Shown in pieces: positions 24,259 through 32,510 of a DNA stretch of 64,000 bases. Source of the stretch: Sphingomonas sp. Leaf242 (GTDB taxonomy: Bacteria > Pseudomonadota > Alphaproteobacteria > Sphingomonadales > Sphingomonadaceae); NCBI RefSeq assembly GCF_001422045.1, contig NZ_LMLW01000014.1, positions 1-64,000 on the forward strand, read 5' to 3'. The notes under the pieces were generated by a model. It ran no database searches, was not told the DNA's origin, and saw only the letters and a list, made by a program, of their open reading frames with translations. A program made the translations under genes and the position numbers. Position 1 is the first letter of the stretch. Every line of letters begins with the position of its first letter.

Positions 24259-26034
24259 ATGACGAGCAGCGGGATGCTGAGCAGCGGGATCTACGGTCTG
24301 TTTCGTCTCGATGGCGGACCGGTCGATCCGCGCGATGTCGCCGCGCTCGGACTGGATAGCGGCAACGTGGCGGGCGCGGCGTTCGCGCATGCGGTCGACC
24401 CGCATGATCGCACCGCGCTGCACCGGATCGAGGCGGACGATGCGCTGACCATCCTCGTCGGCCATATCGAGGAACCGCAGGCATTGGCGGCGCGGCTGAA
24501 CGTTCCGCCGACGCTGCCCGCCGCGGTGCTCGCGCGCGCCGCGCTGGACCGGTTCGGAGGCGAAACCCCGGCCGAGATGATCGGCGAGTGGTCGCTGCTC
24601 CACTGGGATCGTCGGGATCGCCGGCTGGTGTTGACGATGTCGGCCGCGCGGCGCGATCGGCTGTTTTTCGCAGTCGACGGTCCGCGCGTCGCAGTGGCCC
24701 CGAACCTGTTCGCGTTGTCGCGGATTGGGTGGATCGGCAACCGGCTCGACGAAGCGGGGTTGCTGGCGTCGATCGGGCGCGCCGATCTGCGTGCGGCGTT
24801 GCGCGAGGAGATGGGCGACCGGACGATGCTGGCCAAGGTCCGCCAGCTCGCACCGGCGACGCGATTGACGATCGGAGCGGACGGTATCCGTCGCGACGCC
24901 GCGGCGATCCTGGTGCCGCAGCCGCGGTGGACGGGCTCGTTCGACGATGCGGTCGTCGCGTCCGAGGAGACGCTGCGGACGATTTTGCAGGCGCGGATCG
25001 CACGGACGGCGGTGCCGGGCGTGCTGCTCAGCGGCGGGCTCGATTCATCGACAATCGCGTGGCTGGCGGCGCGCGAGCGGGCGGCGGAGCAGCGGATGGT
25101 CCTGCTGACCTCGGTCGCACCGCCCGGCAGCGGGCTCGCCGACGAAGCCGCGTTCGCCGATGCGGTTGCCGATCGCATCGGGCTGACGGCCGAGCATGTC
25201 TCGCCGCCCGAGGACGCCGATATCTACCGCCCGTCCGACCTGATCCTGGGCGGCGCCAGTCGACCGCCGATGCCGGTGCGGCACTGCCTGACCGAGACAT
25301 TCCAGGCGCGCGGCAAGGCGCTGGGCGCGACCGCGCTGTTCGACGGGTCGTTCGGCGAGGCGACGCTGACGGTCAAGTTTCCGCTGACGACGATGCGGCA
25401 ACGGATGCGCGGGACCGCGGGACGGTTGCGGCGCTATCTGGCGGGGGCGGCCGAAGAGCCGGTGCGGCACAGCCCCTTTCATGTCCGGTTGTCGCCGGCG
25501 CGTCTCGCCGCGCTGCCCGAAGCGATGCGCTCGCCGCCTCCGGCCCCGCTCGAGGACGAAATCCGGCGTCCGCGCGATCTGTGGGGGTATCTGCCCGGCG
25601 CGGACAAGGCGCTGCTGCACCCGAACGAATTCTATCCCGGTGCGCTGCGCATGGAATTCCCCTTCCGCGACGTCCGATTGCTGCGACTGTTCGCAGGTCT
25701 TCCGGCAGGCTTTTTCGTCCACGACGGTCTCGATCGTGCGCCCGTCCGGCACATGCTCGCCGGTCATCTGCCCGACACGATCCGTTTGCGGCGCTCGGGC
25801 AGGCCGGCATCGCCCGATCACATGGCGCGGCTCCAGCGCCAGGCGTCCGCGGCGCGCGGGCGGATCGCCGCGTTCCGCAAGGCCGAAGTGCAGGAATGGA
25901 TCGACCTCGACTGGCTCGATCAGGCGCTTGCAAAGGTCGCCGAGCGGGGGGCGACAAACTTCGCCGAATCCTACGAGGTGCAACTGACCGCGATCACCGC
26001 GGAATTCCTGACCTGGTGGCGCGCGCGCTCCTAA
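24259..26034 (+). CDS. Lasso cyclase, asparagine-synthetase-like (C protein)
   Basis: The enzyme adenylates the core Asp side chain and closes the macrolactam ring around the C-terminal tail. The 591-residue product has an N-terminal AsnB-like domain without the catalytic Cys used for glutamine hydrolysis, and the synthetase P-loop GVLLSGGLDSSTIAWLA at residues 254-270. The helical C-terminal region (EFPFRDVRLLRLFAGLP) matches lasso cyclases. Missing Cys and RiPP context argue against ordinary Asn synthesis. ATG at 24274 is an alternative start. Its stop overlaps by 3 bp that of the convergent oxygenase. Confidence 0.85.
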   Translation: MTSSGMLSSGIYGLFRLDGGPVDPRDVAALGLDSGNVAGAAFAHAVDPHDRTALHRIEADDALTILVGHIEEPQALAARLNVPPTLPAAVLARAALDRFGGETPAEMIGEWSLLHWDRRDRRLVLTMSAARRDRLFFAVDGPRVAVAPNLFALSRIGWIGNRLDEAGLLASIGRADLRAALREEMGDRTMLAKVRQLAPATRLTIGADGIRRDAAAILVPQPRWTGSFDDAVVASEETLRTILQARIARTAVPGVLLSGGLDSSTIAWLAARERAAEQRMVLLTSVAPPGSGLADEAAFADAVADRIGLTAEHVSPPEDADIYRPSDLILGGASRPPMPVRHCLTETFQARGKALGATALFDGSFGEATLTVKFPLTTMRQRMRGTAGRLRRYLAGAAEEPVRHSPFHVRLSPARLAALPEAMRSPPPAPLEDEIRRPRDLWGYLPGADKALLHPNEFYPGALRMEFPFRDVRLLRLFAGLPAGFFVHDGLDRAPVRHMLAGHLPDTIRLRRSGRPASPDHMARLQRQASAARGRIAAFRKAEVQEWIDLDWLDQALAKVAERGATNFAESYEVQLTAITAEFLTWWRARS

Positions 26035-27239
26035 GCGGGCCAGATATCGAACGACACGCAGATCCGGCGATCTACGGCACCATGCGGGAACGTGCGGTGA
26101 TAGCTGTGCGATGGGAACAGCATCAGCAAGCCCGGCTGCGGGCGGACCAGATCCTCGCCGAACTGCGCTGCCCGATCGGCGCCGATCAACCCATCGGGCA
26201 GACCGAACGCGATGCACCCGCCGGCATCATGGCCGGTGACGACCGTATCGGGGACCTGCGCGTAATAGACCCCGCTCATCCAGCCGAACGGATGCGCGTG
26301 CCATTGCTCGAAGCCTTCGCCTTCGGTGATGACGCACCAGCTTCGCAGCTCGCCGCGGTCGGGACGTGCCGCGAGCCAGGGATGCGCGATGTCCGACAAT
26401 GCGGCGACATGGCGTTCCGCGGTCTCCGCGATCCGTGCCAGCAGCGCACGCGCGACCGGTGCGGCGCCGGTCGCCAGCGCATCGATCCGCCAGGTGCTGC
26501 GCGATGCGGTACCGTGGCGTTCGTAGCGCAGCCCGGGGTGCGTCTTCAGCTCCTCGACGAGTGCGGTATTGAACGCCGCGATATCCGCCCAGCCAGGCGG
26601 AGGCGTCAGGATCTGGCGATGGCGGAACCGCGCCGGATTGGTGATCGCGCGCGCCTCCGCGATCCGGTCGAGCCGCGCGAAGGCGAGCATCCGTGCCATG
26701 AACAGCCGGGCATGGCCGATGCCCTGCGCTGCCAGCCGGTCGGTCATCGCGATCACCGCCTCGGCGTCGCCAGTCCGCAGCAATTCGGTGGCGAGGCGTC
26801 GGCAGGCCGGCATGTTGCCCGGATCGTGCCGTAGCGCCTCGGTCAACCGCGTGCGCGCGTCGTCGTGACGATCGAGCCGCAGCAACGCCTTGCCCTGATC
26901 GGCCAGCGCCGCGCTGCGCTGCGCATCGGTCGCGGCGAGCGTCTCTGCACGCAGTGCGGCGTGGTGCGCGTGGACCGTATCGCCGGGCTGGTCCCGCCCG
27001 AACCAGGCCGCCGCCAGCACCATGTACGCACCGTAATCGAGCGCATCGTGTGCAGGCGTGCCGGCATCCGACGCAGTCAGCATGGCGATCGTCTCGTCGA
27101 ACGCGTCGAGCTGGTTGAGCAGCCGCGCCAGCCGCAGGCGCAACGCCGCGGATCCGGGATTGCCGGCGACCGCATGGGCCACGATGGCGCATTCCTGGCG
27201 CGCGCTCAGCGCCTTGGCGGGTTCGGGACGTATCAGCAT
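26031..27239 (-). CDS. TPR plus 2OG-Fe(II) oxygenase-like protein (paralogue 2)
   Basis: This 402-residue protein matches the paralogue at 21444-22670 along its whole length. TPR-like helices fill residues about 15-200. The oxygenase end shows WCVITEGEGFEQWHAHPFGW and FPSHSYHRTFPHGAVDRRIC, so both HxH and later His are kept, together with a GWADIAAFNTALVEELKTHP segment shared with the paralogue. It likely hydroxylates the lasso peptide or another substrate. The ATG at 27239 starts MLIRPEPAK; the frame continues upstream only as a shadow of PqqD/HPrK. The B1 gene lies 47 bp upstream on the same strand. Confidence 0.75.
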   Translation of the reverse strand: MLIRPEPAKALSARQECAIVAHAVAGNPGSAALRLRLARLLNQLDAFDETIAMLTASDAGTPAHDALDYGAYMVLAAAWFGRDQPGDTVHAHHAALRAETLAATDAQRSAALADQGKALLRLDRHDDARTRLTEALRHDPGNMPACRRLATELLRTGDAEAVIAMTDRLAAQGIGHARLFMARMLAFARLDRIAEARAITNPARFRHRQILTPPPGWADIAAFNTALVEELKTHPGLRYERHGTASRSTWRIDALATGAAPVARALLARIAETAERHVAALSDIAHPWLAARPDRGELRSWCVITEGEGFEQWHAHPFGWMSGVYYAQVPDTVVTGHDAGGCIAFGLPDGLIGADRAAQFGEDLVRPQPGLLMLFPSHSYHRTFPHGAVDRRICVSFDIWPA

Positions 27240-27286
27240 TGGGCCCCTCCCCCTGTTTGCGAGCGACGACGACCAGATCGGTACGA

Positions 27287-27556
27287 TCAGACCGGTGCGG
27301 CGAGCTTCATGGCCTGCATCTTCGCGAGAAGCGTCGTCACCGCGGTCGTGCAGTCCGCAGCAGGAACGTCGAACTGCTCGAGCAGCGACGCCTCGACCGC
27401 ATCCTGCGTCTGCGGCGTCTCGAGCATGTCCCAGACCGCGTTGGCGGTTGGGTTCAACGTCAGATAGGTGCCCGTTTCCAGGTTGATCATGACGAAGCTG
27501 TCCTCGACTTCGGTGCCCACCCATTCGTCGGTCCGCTGCCACAGTGTCTCGGTCAT
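27287..27556 (-). CDS. Lasso B1 protein (PqqD/RRE-like leader-binding)
   Basis: The 89-residue product is a stand-alone RiPP recognition element. It has the PqqD-fold pattern: VMINLETGTYLTLNPTANAVWDMLETP followed by helices with DAVEASLLEQFD. B1 binds the leader and presents the precursor to the B2 protease. Its ATG overlaps the HPrK-like stop by 4 bp, so kinase and B1 are translated together. It is very unlikely to be a PQQ biosynthesis gene because no other pqq gene is present. Confidence 0.85.
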   Translation of the reverse strand: MTETLWQRTDEWVGTEVEDSFVMINLETGTYLTLNPTANAVWDMLETPQTQDAVEASLLEQFDVPAADCTTAVTTLLAKMQAMKLAAPV

Positions 27557-28518
27557 CGCTGTCCCTTTTCTCGCAAGCCGTTGTTATGCATGCCGTCATT
27601 GGGCATGACCATCCGTCGAATATCGTCGTCGAGCAGCGCGTCCGCGTCGCGCCTCGGCCATCTCCAGATGGAGATGGTCCGCGCACACTGCGCCACGTCG
27701 CGGAGCGCGCGCGGCTCAAGACCGCAGCGGCGCGGAACGCTGGCGCGATGACGGTTCGCTAACAGCGCTTCGATCGCCTCGACACCGTGCAAGAGCGTGC
27801 GGCCGGTCTGTGGATCGTCCTCGAGGACGACGATCGCCGCCAGCCGGGCCGAGCGACGCGCACGGTGCTCCGCGACCGGGTGGAAGGCGCGCTCGGTCGC
27901 GTCTCTGGTCGCCGGGTTCGGCTCCAGATGACGTCCGAGATGCCCTCCGAGATGATAGCCACCGGCAAGCCCGGCGCAGCGCACCTGGCCATGCTCGTGG
28001 CGTACCGCGATGCTGTCGTCAGCGACCAGCGCAGCACCGCGCGCGAGGAACGCCGCAGCGAGCCGCGACTTGCCGCTGCCCGAAGCGCCCGCGATCGCCA
28101 GCGCGGCATCGTCGTCCCGGTCGTGCGGGACGATCACCGCGGCATGCAGCATGACGTCGCCGCGCAGCCACAAGGTCGCGGGCAGCGCGGTCGCGATCAG
28201 CAGCGCTTCGATCATAGCGTCGGGGGCGCCCACGAACGGGGTTACGGCGATCAGCGTCGGCGTGCAGCGATATTCGGCGACCGCTGGCGCAGTGAAGCAC
28301 AGGTCCCCCCCGGTTTGCGACCAGATCGGCCGGGGGCCGACGGAGACCGCGATCGCCGGCTGCCAGCCGATCGCGATGGGGTCTCCCCTGTCGCGCGATG
28401 CCAACACCGCCGGTGAGGCGGCAAGCGTGCCTCGGATGCGCCGGTCGGTATCGAGTATTCGGTCGAACCCGATGCAGCGCTGGCGATCGATGTCGGCGTG
28501 AAGACCGCCGTCGGTCAT
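27553..28518 (-). CDS. HPr kinase/phosphorylase-like kinase (paralogue 1)
   Basis: The P-loop AIAGASGSGKSRLAAAFLA (residues 141-159) and the acid pair in ALVADDSIAVRH are typical of HPrK-like kinases. In paeninodin-type loci such an enzyme phosphorylates the C-terminal Ser; this precursor ends in Ser. At 321 residues it lacks the N-terminal HPrK regulatory domain. ATG 28518 gives MTDGGLHAD with GGGAAACG upstream; the longer frame to 28749 is a shadow. The stop overlaps the B1 start. A paralogue lies at 20473-21447. Confidence 0.8.
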   Translation of the reverse strand: MTDGGLHADIDRQRCIGFDRILDTDRRIRGTLAASPAVLASRDRGDPIAIGWQPAIAVSVGPRPIWSQTGGDLCFTAPAVAEYRCTPTLIAVTPFVGAPDAMIEALLIATALPATLWLRGDVMLHAAVIVPHDRDDDAALAIAGASGSGKSRLAAAFLARGAALVADDSIAVRHEHGQVRCAGLAGGYHLGGHLGRHLEPNPATRDATERAFHPVAEHRARRSARLAAIVVLEDDPQTGRTLLHGVEAIEALLANRHRASVPRRCGLEPRALRDVAQCARTISIWRWPRRDADALLDDDIRRMVMPNDGMHNNGLREKGQR

Positions 28519-28679
28519 GATGATCGTTTCCCTTTCGATACCGGCTCGGGGCGCGCCGAAGCTAGGCCGGGTCGGTCTTTCGTCGGGTGCGGTCGGTGTG
28601 CCGACAATCGGATCGACATCGGTGGCATATCCGCCGGCGGGCGGTGTGATCGGGGCGGGCGCGATGCTACGCCTGCGGG

Positions 28680-28997
28680 ATGTCCAACAGCGTGCCGCTT
28701 TTCCGCCCGATCCATCTCGCCGAATTCGTCCCGCTGGTCGGATCCGCACTGATGGCCGATTGCGATCCGCAACCGGTCGCGCTGCACCTCGTGGAGGCGA
28801 CTCCGCTGGCCAATCACGCCAAGCTCGACCGGCTGCCGTTCATCCTGATCTTCCGGTCCGCGCCGGAGGCCATGCTGACCTCGGGCACCTACGTCCTGCG
28901 CGGCGAAGGGTTCGGCCCCGACCGGATCGATATCGGGCAGATCCCGCGTCCGCTTTCCGGCGAACCGGGCCATTACTACCAGGCGGTGTTCAACTGA
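28680..28997 (+). CDS. DUF6916-like small protein
   Basis: The 105-residue product starts MSNSVPLFRPIHLAEFVPLVGSAL and ends GHYYQAVFN. These ends and the internal RLPFILIFRSAPEAMLTSGTYVLRGEGFGPDRIDIG match the DUF6916 pattern (..FR.P....L..GTY.L...G....F..P.....YEAVFN). The function is unknown. Such proteins often sit beside tail-collar-domain proteins, and one follows here in convergent orientation. Its link to lasso synthesis is uncertain. Confidence 0.65.
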   Translation: MSNSVPLFRPIHLAEFVPLVGSALMADCDPQPVALHLVEATPLANHAKLDRLPFILIFRSAPEAMLTSGTYVLRGEGFGPDRIDIGQIPRPLSGEPGHYYQAVFN

Positions 28998-29072
28998 GCG
29001 TCGGGGATTTTCGCGGCTGGGGAAGAGGCTCCGTCCGGCAGCGGTCGAGGTTCGAGGACCGTCCATCCGGAG

Positions 29073-29087
29073 CCCGAGAATCTCGGG
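29073..29087. terminator. Possible short hairpin after DUF6916-like gene
   Basis: CCCGAGAATCTCGGG is self-complementary: a 5-bp GC stem with a 5-nt loop, or a 7-bp stem with a central A. It lies about 75 bp after the stop codon. No T-run follows, so termination is uncertain. Confidence 0.3.
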
Positions 29088-29143
29088 ATAACCGTGGTTT
29101 TCGGCACAGATAGTCCCGGCATGAAGTTGCGCGTTCTGCGGCC

Positions 29144-29173
29144 CGGCCCTCAGATCACCGGCCCTCAGATCAC
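29144..29173. repeat. Perfect 15-bp tandem duplication
   Basis: CGGCCCTCAGATCAC is present twice in immediate succession (29144-29158 and 29159-29173). It lies in the 280-bp gap between the convergent DUF6916-like and tail-collar genes. It looks like a small slippage event. Confidence 0.75.
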
Positions 29174-29276
29174 CACTAGGCGGGTAGCTGCTGGACAGCG
29201 TTCCGGCACGCTCGGGGACGCCCCGATTATTTTCGAAACGCCCGCTGTTCAACATCAAGCCCCGCGTATCCCGGCG

Positions 29277-29864
29277 CTAGTTGCGCGACGGGAAAATACC
29301 CTGGAGCGCGATCGAAAAGTTCAGCACGAGATACGGCTGCATGATCGACACCGGCTGGTTCTGGCCTGTGCTCCCGATGGTCCCCGCGACGTTCAGCCCG
29401 CCCAGCGCGACGGTCGCGCCCGCCGTACCCGCCGGGACATAGATGAGCGGCTGGGCGCCTACCCCGCTGCCGTCGACGGTCCTCGCCAGCTGCGAACCCG
29501 CAGCGGGTATCTGCGAAGTCGCCTTGATCGTTATCACGCTCAGCGCCGATCCGTTGTTGGCGAAGCTATGCGTATGCGCGGGCAACTGCGCCGACGTGAG
29601 CGTGGCCGACTCGACACCAGCAACCTGGCCTTGGGCATAGTCTGCGAGACCCGGCCCTTGTCCGACATGGATGGGGGCGCGACCGCGCAGATCGGGGAGC
29701 GCAAACGTCGTCGTGCCGTTGCCGCCATAGGTCGTACCCAGCAAGGAAAACAGCGCGGTGTTCTGGGCAATGGACATGATCTGCCCGTTACACAAAGCAT
29801 AGCCCGATGGCGCAAACGTGAATCCGAGAATGCAGATTTCGCCAACAAATGGTTCTAGGCCCAT
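29277..29864 (-). CDS. Phage tail-collar-domain protein (MdpB/microcystin-dependent-like)
   Basis: The 195-residue protein begins MGLEPFVGEICILGFTFAPSGYALCNGQ, then has TTYGGNGTTTFALPDLRGRAPIH, the Tail Collar domain signature. The C-terminal half (HTHSFANNGS; QNQPVSIMQPYLVLNFSIALQGIFPSR) completes the common 'MQPYLVLN..IA..G.FP.R' end. Bacterial free-standing homologues are found with DUF6916 genes and are not necessarily phage remnants. The role here is unclear. Start at ATG 29864, preceded by GGGAGA. Confidence 0.85.
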   Translation of the reverse strand: MGLEPFVGEICILGFTFAPSGYALCNGQIMSIAQNTALFSLLGTTYGGNGTTTFALPDLRGRAPIHVGQGPGLADYAQGQVAGVESATLTSAQLPAHTHSFANNGSALSVITIKATSQIPAAGSQLARTVDGSGVGAQPLIYVPAGTAGATVALGGLNVAGTIGSTGQNQPVSIMQPYLVLNFSIALQGIFPSRN

Positions 29865-30011
29865 GCGACAGTCTCCCTGATCAGCGGTTACAATCGATAC
29901 ATTGATGCGAGGAGTCAACATCATGCAAATGACAGCGAAAACGTTGTAGGAAAATCATGGTCGATTTTCGATCAAGTTTAGCACGAAAACATTATACTGT
30001 TACAGGGTGGG

Positions 30012-31247
30012 TCACGGTCTCAAGGCCTTGCGCAAGGTCTCGAGCCGGACATGAACCGGATCGACCAGGACGCGTGCCGCTTCGATCTCGGGGGTCGCAT
30101 CGCGTCGTTTCGCGGCGGTGTCGGGTGTGAAGCGCCGGTCGGGTGCCTTGGCGTCGCGCGTCGCGACCTGCATCATCGCAGCGCGCTGGCCGGCGTCGGG
30201 CACGAACCCGAAATGCGGGGCGATCCGATCGACGATCGCATTCGGCATTTCCGCATAGTCGACCAGCAGTCCGCCGCCCGACGGCGAATGATCGAGAGGC
30301 CAATGATCGAGAACCGCCTCGCCGATCCGCTTCAGCACGCACGCCGCATAGCGATCCGCGGGCATGGCCGCGCCCCCCGCGATGTCGACGATGCTCGCCG
30401 GCAACAGCCCCGGCACGGTGTGGATGCCCCGCTGCCGCTGCTGCGAGACGAGTATCTCGACCGGATCGCGGTACAGGAACACCCAGGGCGTTTCGGGAAA
30501 CGCCGCGCGGAACAGCGGCAGCGCCACTGCGTGCCAGCTGTCGAGCTTGAAGAACACGCGGTGCGTCTGGCCCGACCGGTCGCGACCGAGCGCGGCGACG
30601 ACCGCCCGCAGTGCCGCGACCTGGTCGTCTCGCGGCGTCTCCGATTGTAGCGCCCAGCGCACGACCGCATCGAGCGGTGCGGGTTCGGAGAGTACAACGT
30701 GATGCGGATCGGCACCCAGCATCTGTGCGACCAGCGTCGAGCCGCATCGCGACATATGGTGGATGAAGCCCGCGGGCGCCGGTCCGATTGCGGCATCGCT
30801 GCCCTTGACGAGTGTGGCCAGACCGGTCCGGACGCGAAACATCCGGTTGAACGGGCGGGCCGCGAACCGGCGGATCATATCCCCGTAGAAGGGCGCGTCG
30901 AGCGGCTGGTCACCGAACCAGGCCCAGTCGAACGCGAGGGCGGCGCCGGTCTCCACCGCGTGGACCGGCAGCCAGCCGCGCGGGGGCCAGCGATCGAGCG
31001 TGATCGGAGCGGGCTTCGGACGCCCCATCGGCAGGATCGCGTCGCGGATCGCGTCCGCCCCGAGCGGGATGCCATGCGCGGCCGCGAGCGCGATTGCGTC
31101 GGTGATATAGCGATCGGGGCGTTCGATCGTGCCGAGCCGGGCCTGCAACGCATCGTCGGCCAGCACCAGAGTGCGGAACGAGGCGAGCGGCGAGGCGCCG
31201 ACGGCCGTGTCGGCCGCCATGGCATCGCGGTTGGACATCGTGGCCAC
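30012..31247 (-). CDS. Sulfotransferase with N-terminal Nif11-like domain
   Basis: The C-terminal part is a PAPS-dependent sulfotransferase: the 5'-phosphosulfate loop is MSRCGSTLVAQML, and the 3'-phosphate region is VFLYRDPVEILVSQQ. The N-terminal 70 residues (LASFRTLVLADDALQARLG... AAAHGIPLGADAIRDAIL) match the Nif11 pattern, a domain used as a RiPP leader. A middle segment (DRWPPRGWLPVHAVETG... FRVRTGL) has no clear match. This suggests recognition of a peptide substrate. Sulfation of the lasso peptide is possible. GTG 31247 has AGGAG upstream at good spacing; ATG 31238 is an alternative. Confidence 0.75.
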   Translation of the reverse strand: MATMSNRDAMAADTAVGASPLASFRTLVLADDALQARLGTIERPDRYITDAIALAAAHGIPLGADAIRDAILPMGRPKPAPITLDRWPPRGWLPVHAVETGAALAFDWAWFGDQPLDAPFYGDMIRRFAARPFNRMFRVRTGLATLVKGSDAAIGPAPAGFIHHMSRCGSTLVAQMLGADPHHVVLSEPAPLDAVVRWALQSETPRDDQVAALRAVVAALGRDRSGQTHRVFFKLDSWHAVALPLFRAAFPETPWVFLYRDPVEILVSQQRQRGIHTVPGLLPASIVDIAGGAAMPADRYAACVLKRIGEAVLDHWPLDHSPSGGGLLVDYAEMPNAIVDRIAPHFGFVPDAGQRAAMMQVATRDAKAPDRRFTPDTAAKRRDATPEIEAARVLVDPVHVRLETLRKALRP

Positions 31248-31383
31248 GGGCTCTCCTTCGCATGATACCGCGGCGTTTCGGGGCGCGGCCCCCCAGTATT
31301 CGTGCGGCATCGGTGCGTGACCGGCGCCGGCTTGGCATCGGCGTCGTCGCCTCTTACGCTGCGGCGATCGGAGACGGGGTATC

Positions 31384-32019
31384 GTGGCGGGGCTTGGCGG
31401 ACAACTGCACGGACACGGCGCCGACGCTCGGTGGCCGGACCGGCTGTGCCTGCCGCTGGCGTTCGATCCGGTTCGTCTCGCCGACGACCTGGCGCGGCTC
31501 GATGCCGGCACCTGGACCGCGCATTTCGTGCCGCAGCATTATACCGGCGACTGGAGCGTGCTGCCGTTGCGCGCGCCGGTTGGCGTCACCCACCCGATCC
31601 TGCGGATCGCGCCCGATCCCGGCTGTCGCGACTGGGAGGACAGTGCGCTGCTCGGGGCATGCCCCTATTTCAAGCAGGTCCTCGCGGCGTTTGCCTGTCC
31701 GATCGAGGCGGTCCGGCTGATGCGGCTGGCGCCCGGATCGGCGATCAAGACGCACCGCGATCACGACCTCGCGGCCGAACAGGCGCGCGCGCGGCTGCAC
31801 ATCCCGGTCGTAACCAACTCGGATGTGGACTTTCGGCTGAACGGCGCGCGCGTGTCGATGGCACCCGGCAGCGTCTGGTATCTGCGGCTGGCCGATCCGC
31901 ATTCGGTGACCAATGCGGGCACGACCGCGCGCGTCCATCTGGTGATCGATGCGATCGTCGATCGCTGGCTCGAAGACCTGCTGGATCGGGGCAAGAGCGG
32001 GGGGGCGCTATCGCGATGA
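31384..32019 (+). CDS. Aspartyl/asparaginyl beta-hydroxylase-like 2OG-Fe(II) oxygenase
   Basis: Motifs fitting Asp/Asn beta-hydroxylase (PF05118) are present: EAVRLMRLAPGSAIKTHRDHD, LHIPVVTNSDVDF, and WYLRLADPHSVTNAG. The His in the first and last motifs would bind iron. Candidate substrates include Asp16 or Asn12 in the lasso core, as beta-hydroxylation of Asp/Asn occurs in lasso peptides such as canucin. The start is GTG at 31384 with a GGAG-like site upstream. The stop overlaps the B2 start (ATGA), showing tight co-expression with the protease. Confidence 0.75.
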   Translation: MAGLGGQLHGHGADARWPDRLCLPLAFDPVRLADDLARLDAGTWTAHFVPQHYTGDWSVLPLRAPVGVTHPILRIAPDPGCRDWEDSALLGACPYFKQVLAAFACPIEAVRLMRLAPGSAIKTHRDHDLAAEQARARLHIPVVTNSDVDFRLNGARVSMAPGSVWYLRLADPHSVTNAGTTARVHLVIDAIVDRWLEDLLDRGKSGGALSR

Positions 32020-32483
32020 CGCTCGGGAGTGGCAGGGCGCTACGCAAGCTCGGGACCGCAGCGCGGATGCGCCGTGCCGACCGACGCCTGGTGGTCGAGG
32101 CGATGGCGGCGCTGCTGACGGCGCGTCTGCGCAGCCTGTTACCGTTCAGAGTCCTCGCCCGGCACCTGGGCGGCATGGTCCCGTCAGGATCCCCCGCCCC
32201 CCCTTCCCCGCTGTCGTCCGACGAGGAGACCAGCGTGTTCGCGGTCCGCTGGGCGATCGGTGCGGTGGCGCCGTGGCTGCCATTCCGCACGCAGTGCCTC
32301 CAGCAGGCGATCGCCGCGCGCGCGATGCTGGCGCGCCGCGGGATCGGTAGCGTCCTGCATCTCGGCGTCGGCGACCCGACGGGCACGAAACTGGTGGCGC
32401 ATGCCTGGCTCGACGCCGGCCGGTTGCAGGTCACCGGCTATCCGGTCGATCCGGGGCTGGCCGAGGTCGGTCGCTTTACGTGA
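32016..32483 (+). CDS. Lasso B2 protein (transglutaminase-like leader protease)
   Basis: This 155-residue product has the Transglut_core3-type pattern: PWLPFRTQCLQQAIAARAMLARRGI with the nucleophile Cys94, then GTKLVAHAWLDAG with His129, and nearby acids Asp133 or Asp145. It removes the leader after B1 delivers the precursor, freeing the Leu1 amine for ring closure. The ATG at 32016 overlaps the hydroxylase stop. It is separated from B1 by 5 kb, as split B1/B2 genes often are in these clusters. Confidence 0.85.
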   Translation: MTLGSGRALRKLGTAARMRRADRRLVVEAMAALLTARLRSLLPFRVLARHLGGMVPSGSPAPPSPLSSDEETSVFAVRWAIGAVAPWLPFRTQCLQQAIAARAMLARRGIGSVLHLGVGDPTGTKLVAHAWLDAGRLQVTGYPVDPGLAEVGRFT

Positions 32484-32510
32484 CGGGCCGCGCGGGCCGG
32501 GACGCGGGGT

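Noticed and set aside
24259..26034. Asparagine synthetase for amino-acid metabolism
   Set aside because: The glutaminase Cys is missing and B1, B2, precursor and exporter surround it, so a lasso cyclase is more likely.
27287..27556. PqqD for PQQ synthesis
   Set aside because: No pqqA, C or E genes are present, whereas a lasso precursor and B2 are near.
28517..29113. A 198-residue plus-strand frame as a second precursor or gene
   Set aside because: It overlaps the DUF6916-like gene in another frame, lacks a leader signature and is low-complexity.
29277..29864. Evidence for a prophage
   Set aside because: Only one tail-collar protein is present, with no capsid, terminase or lysis genes; such proteins also occur outside phages.
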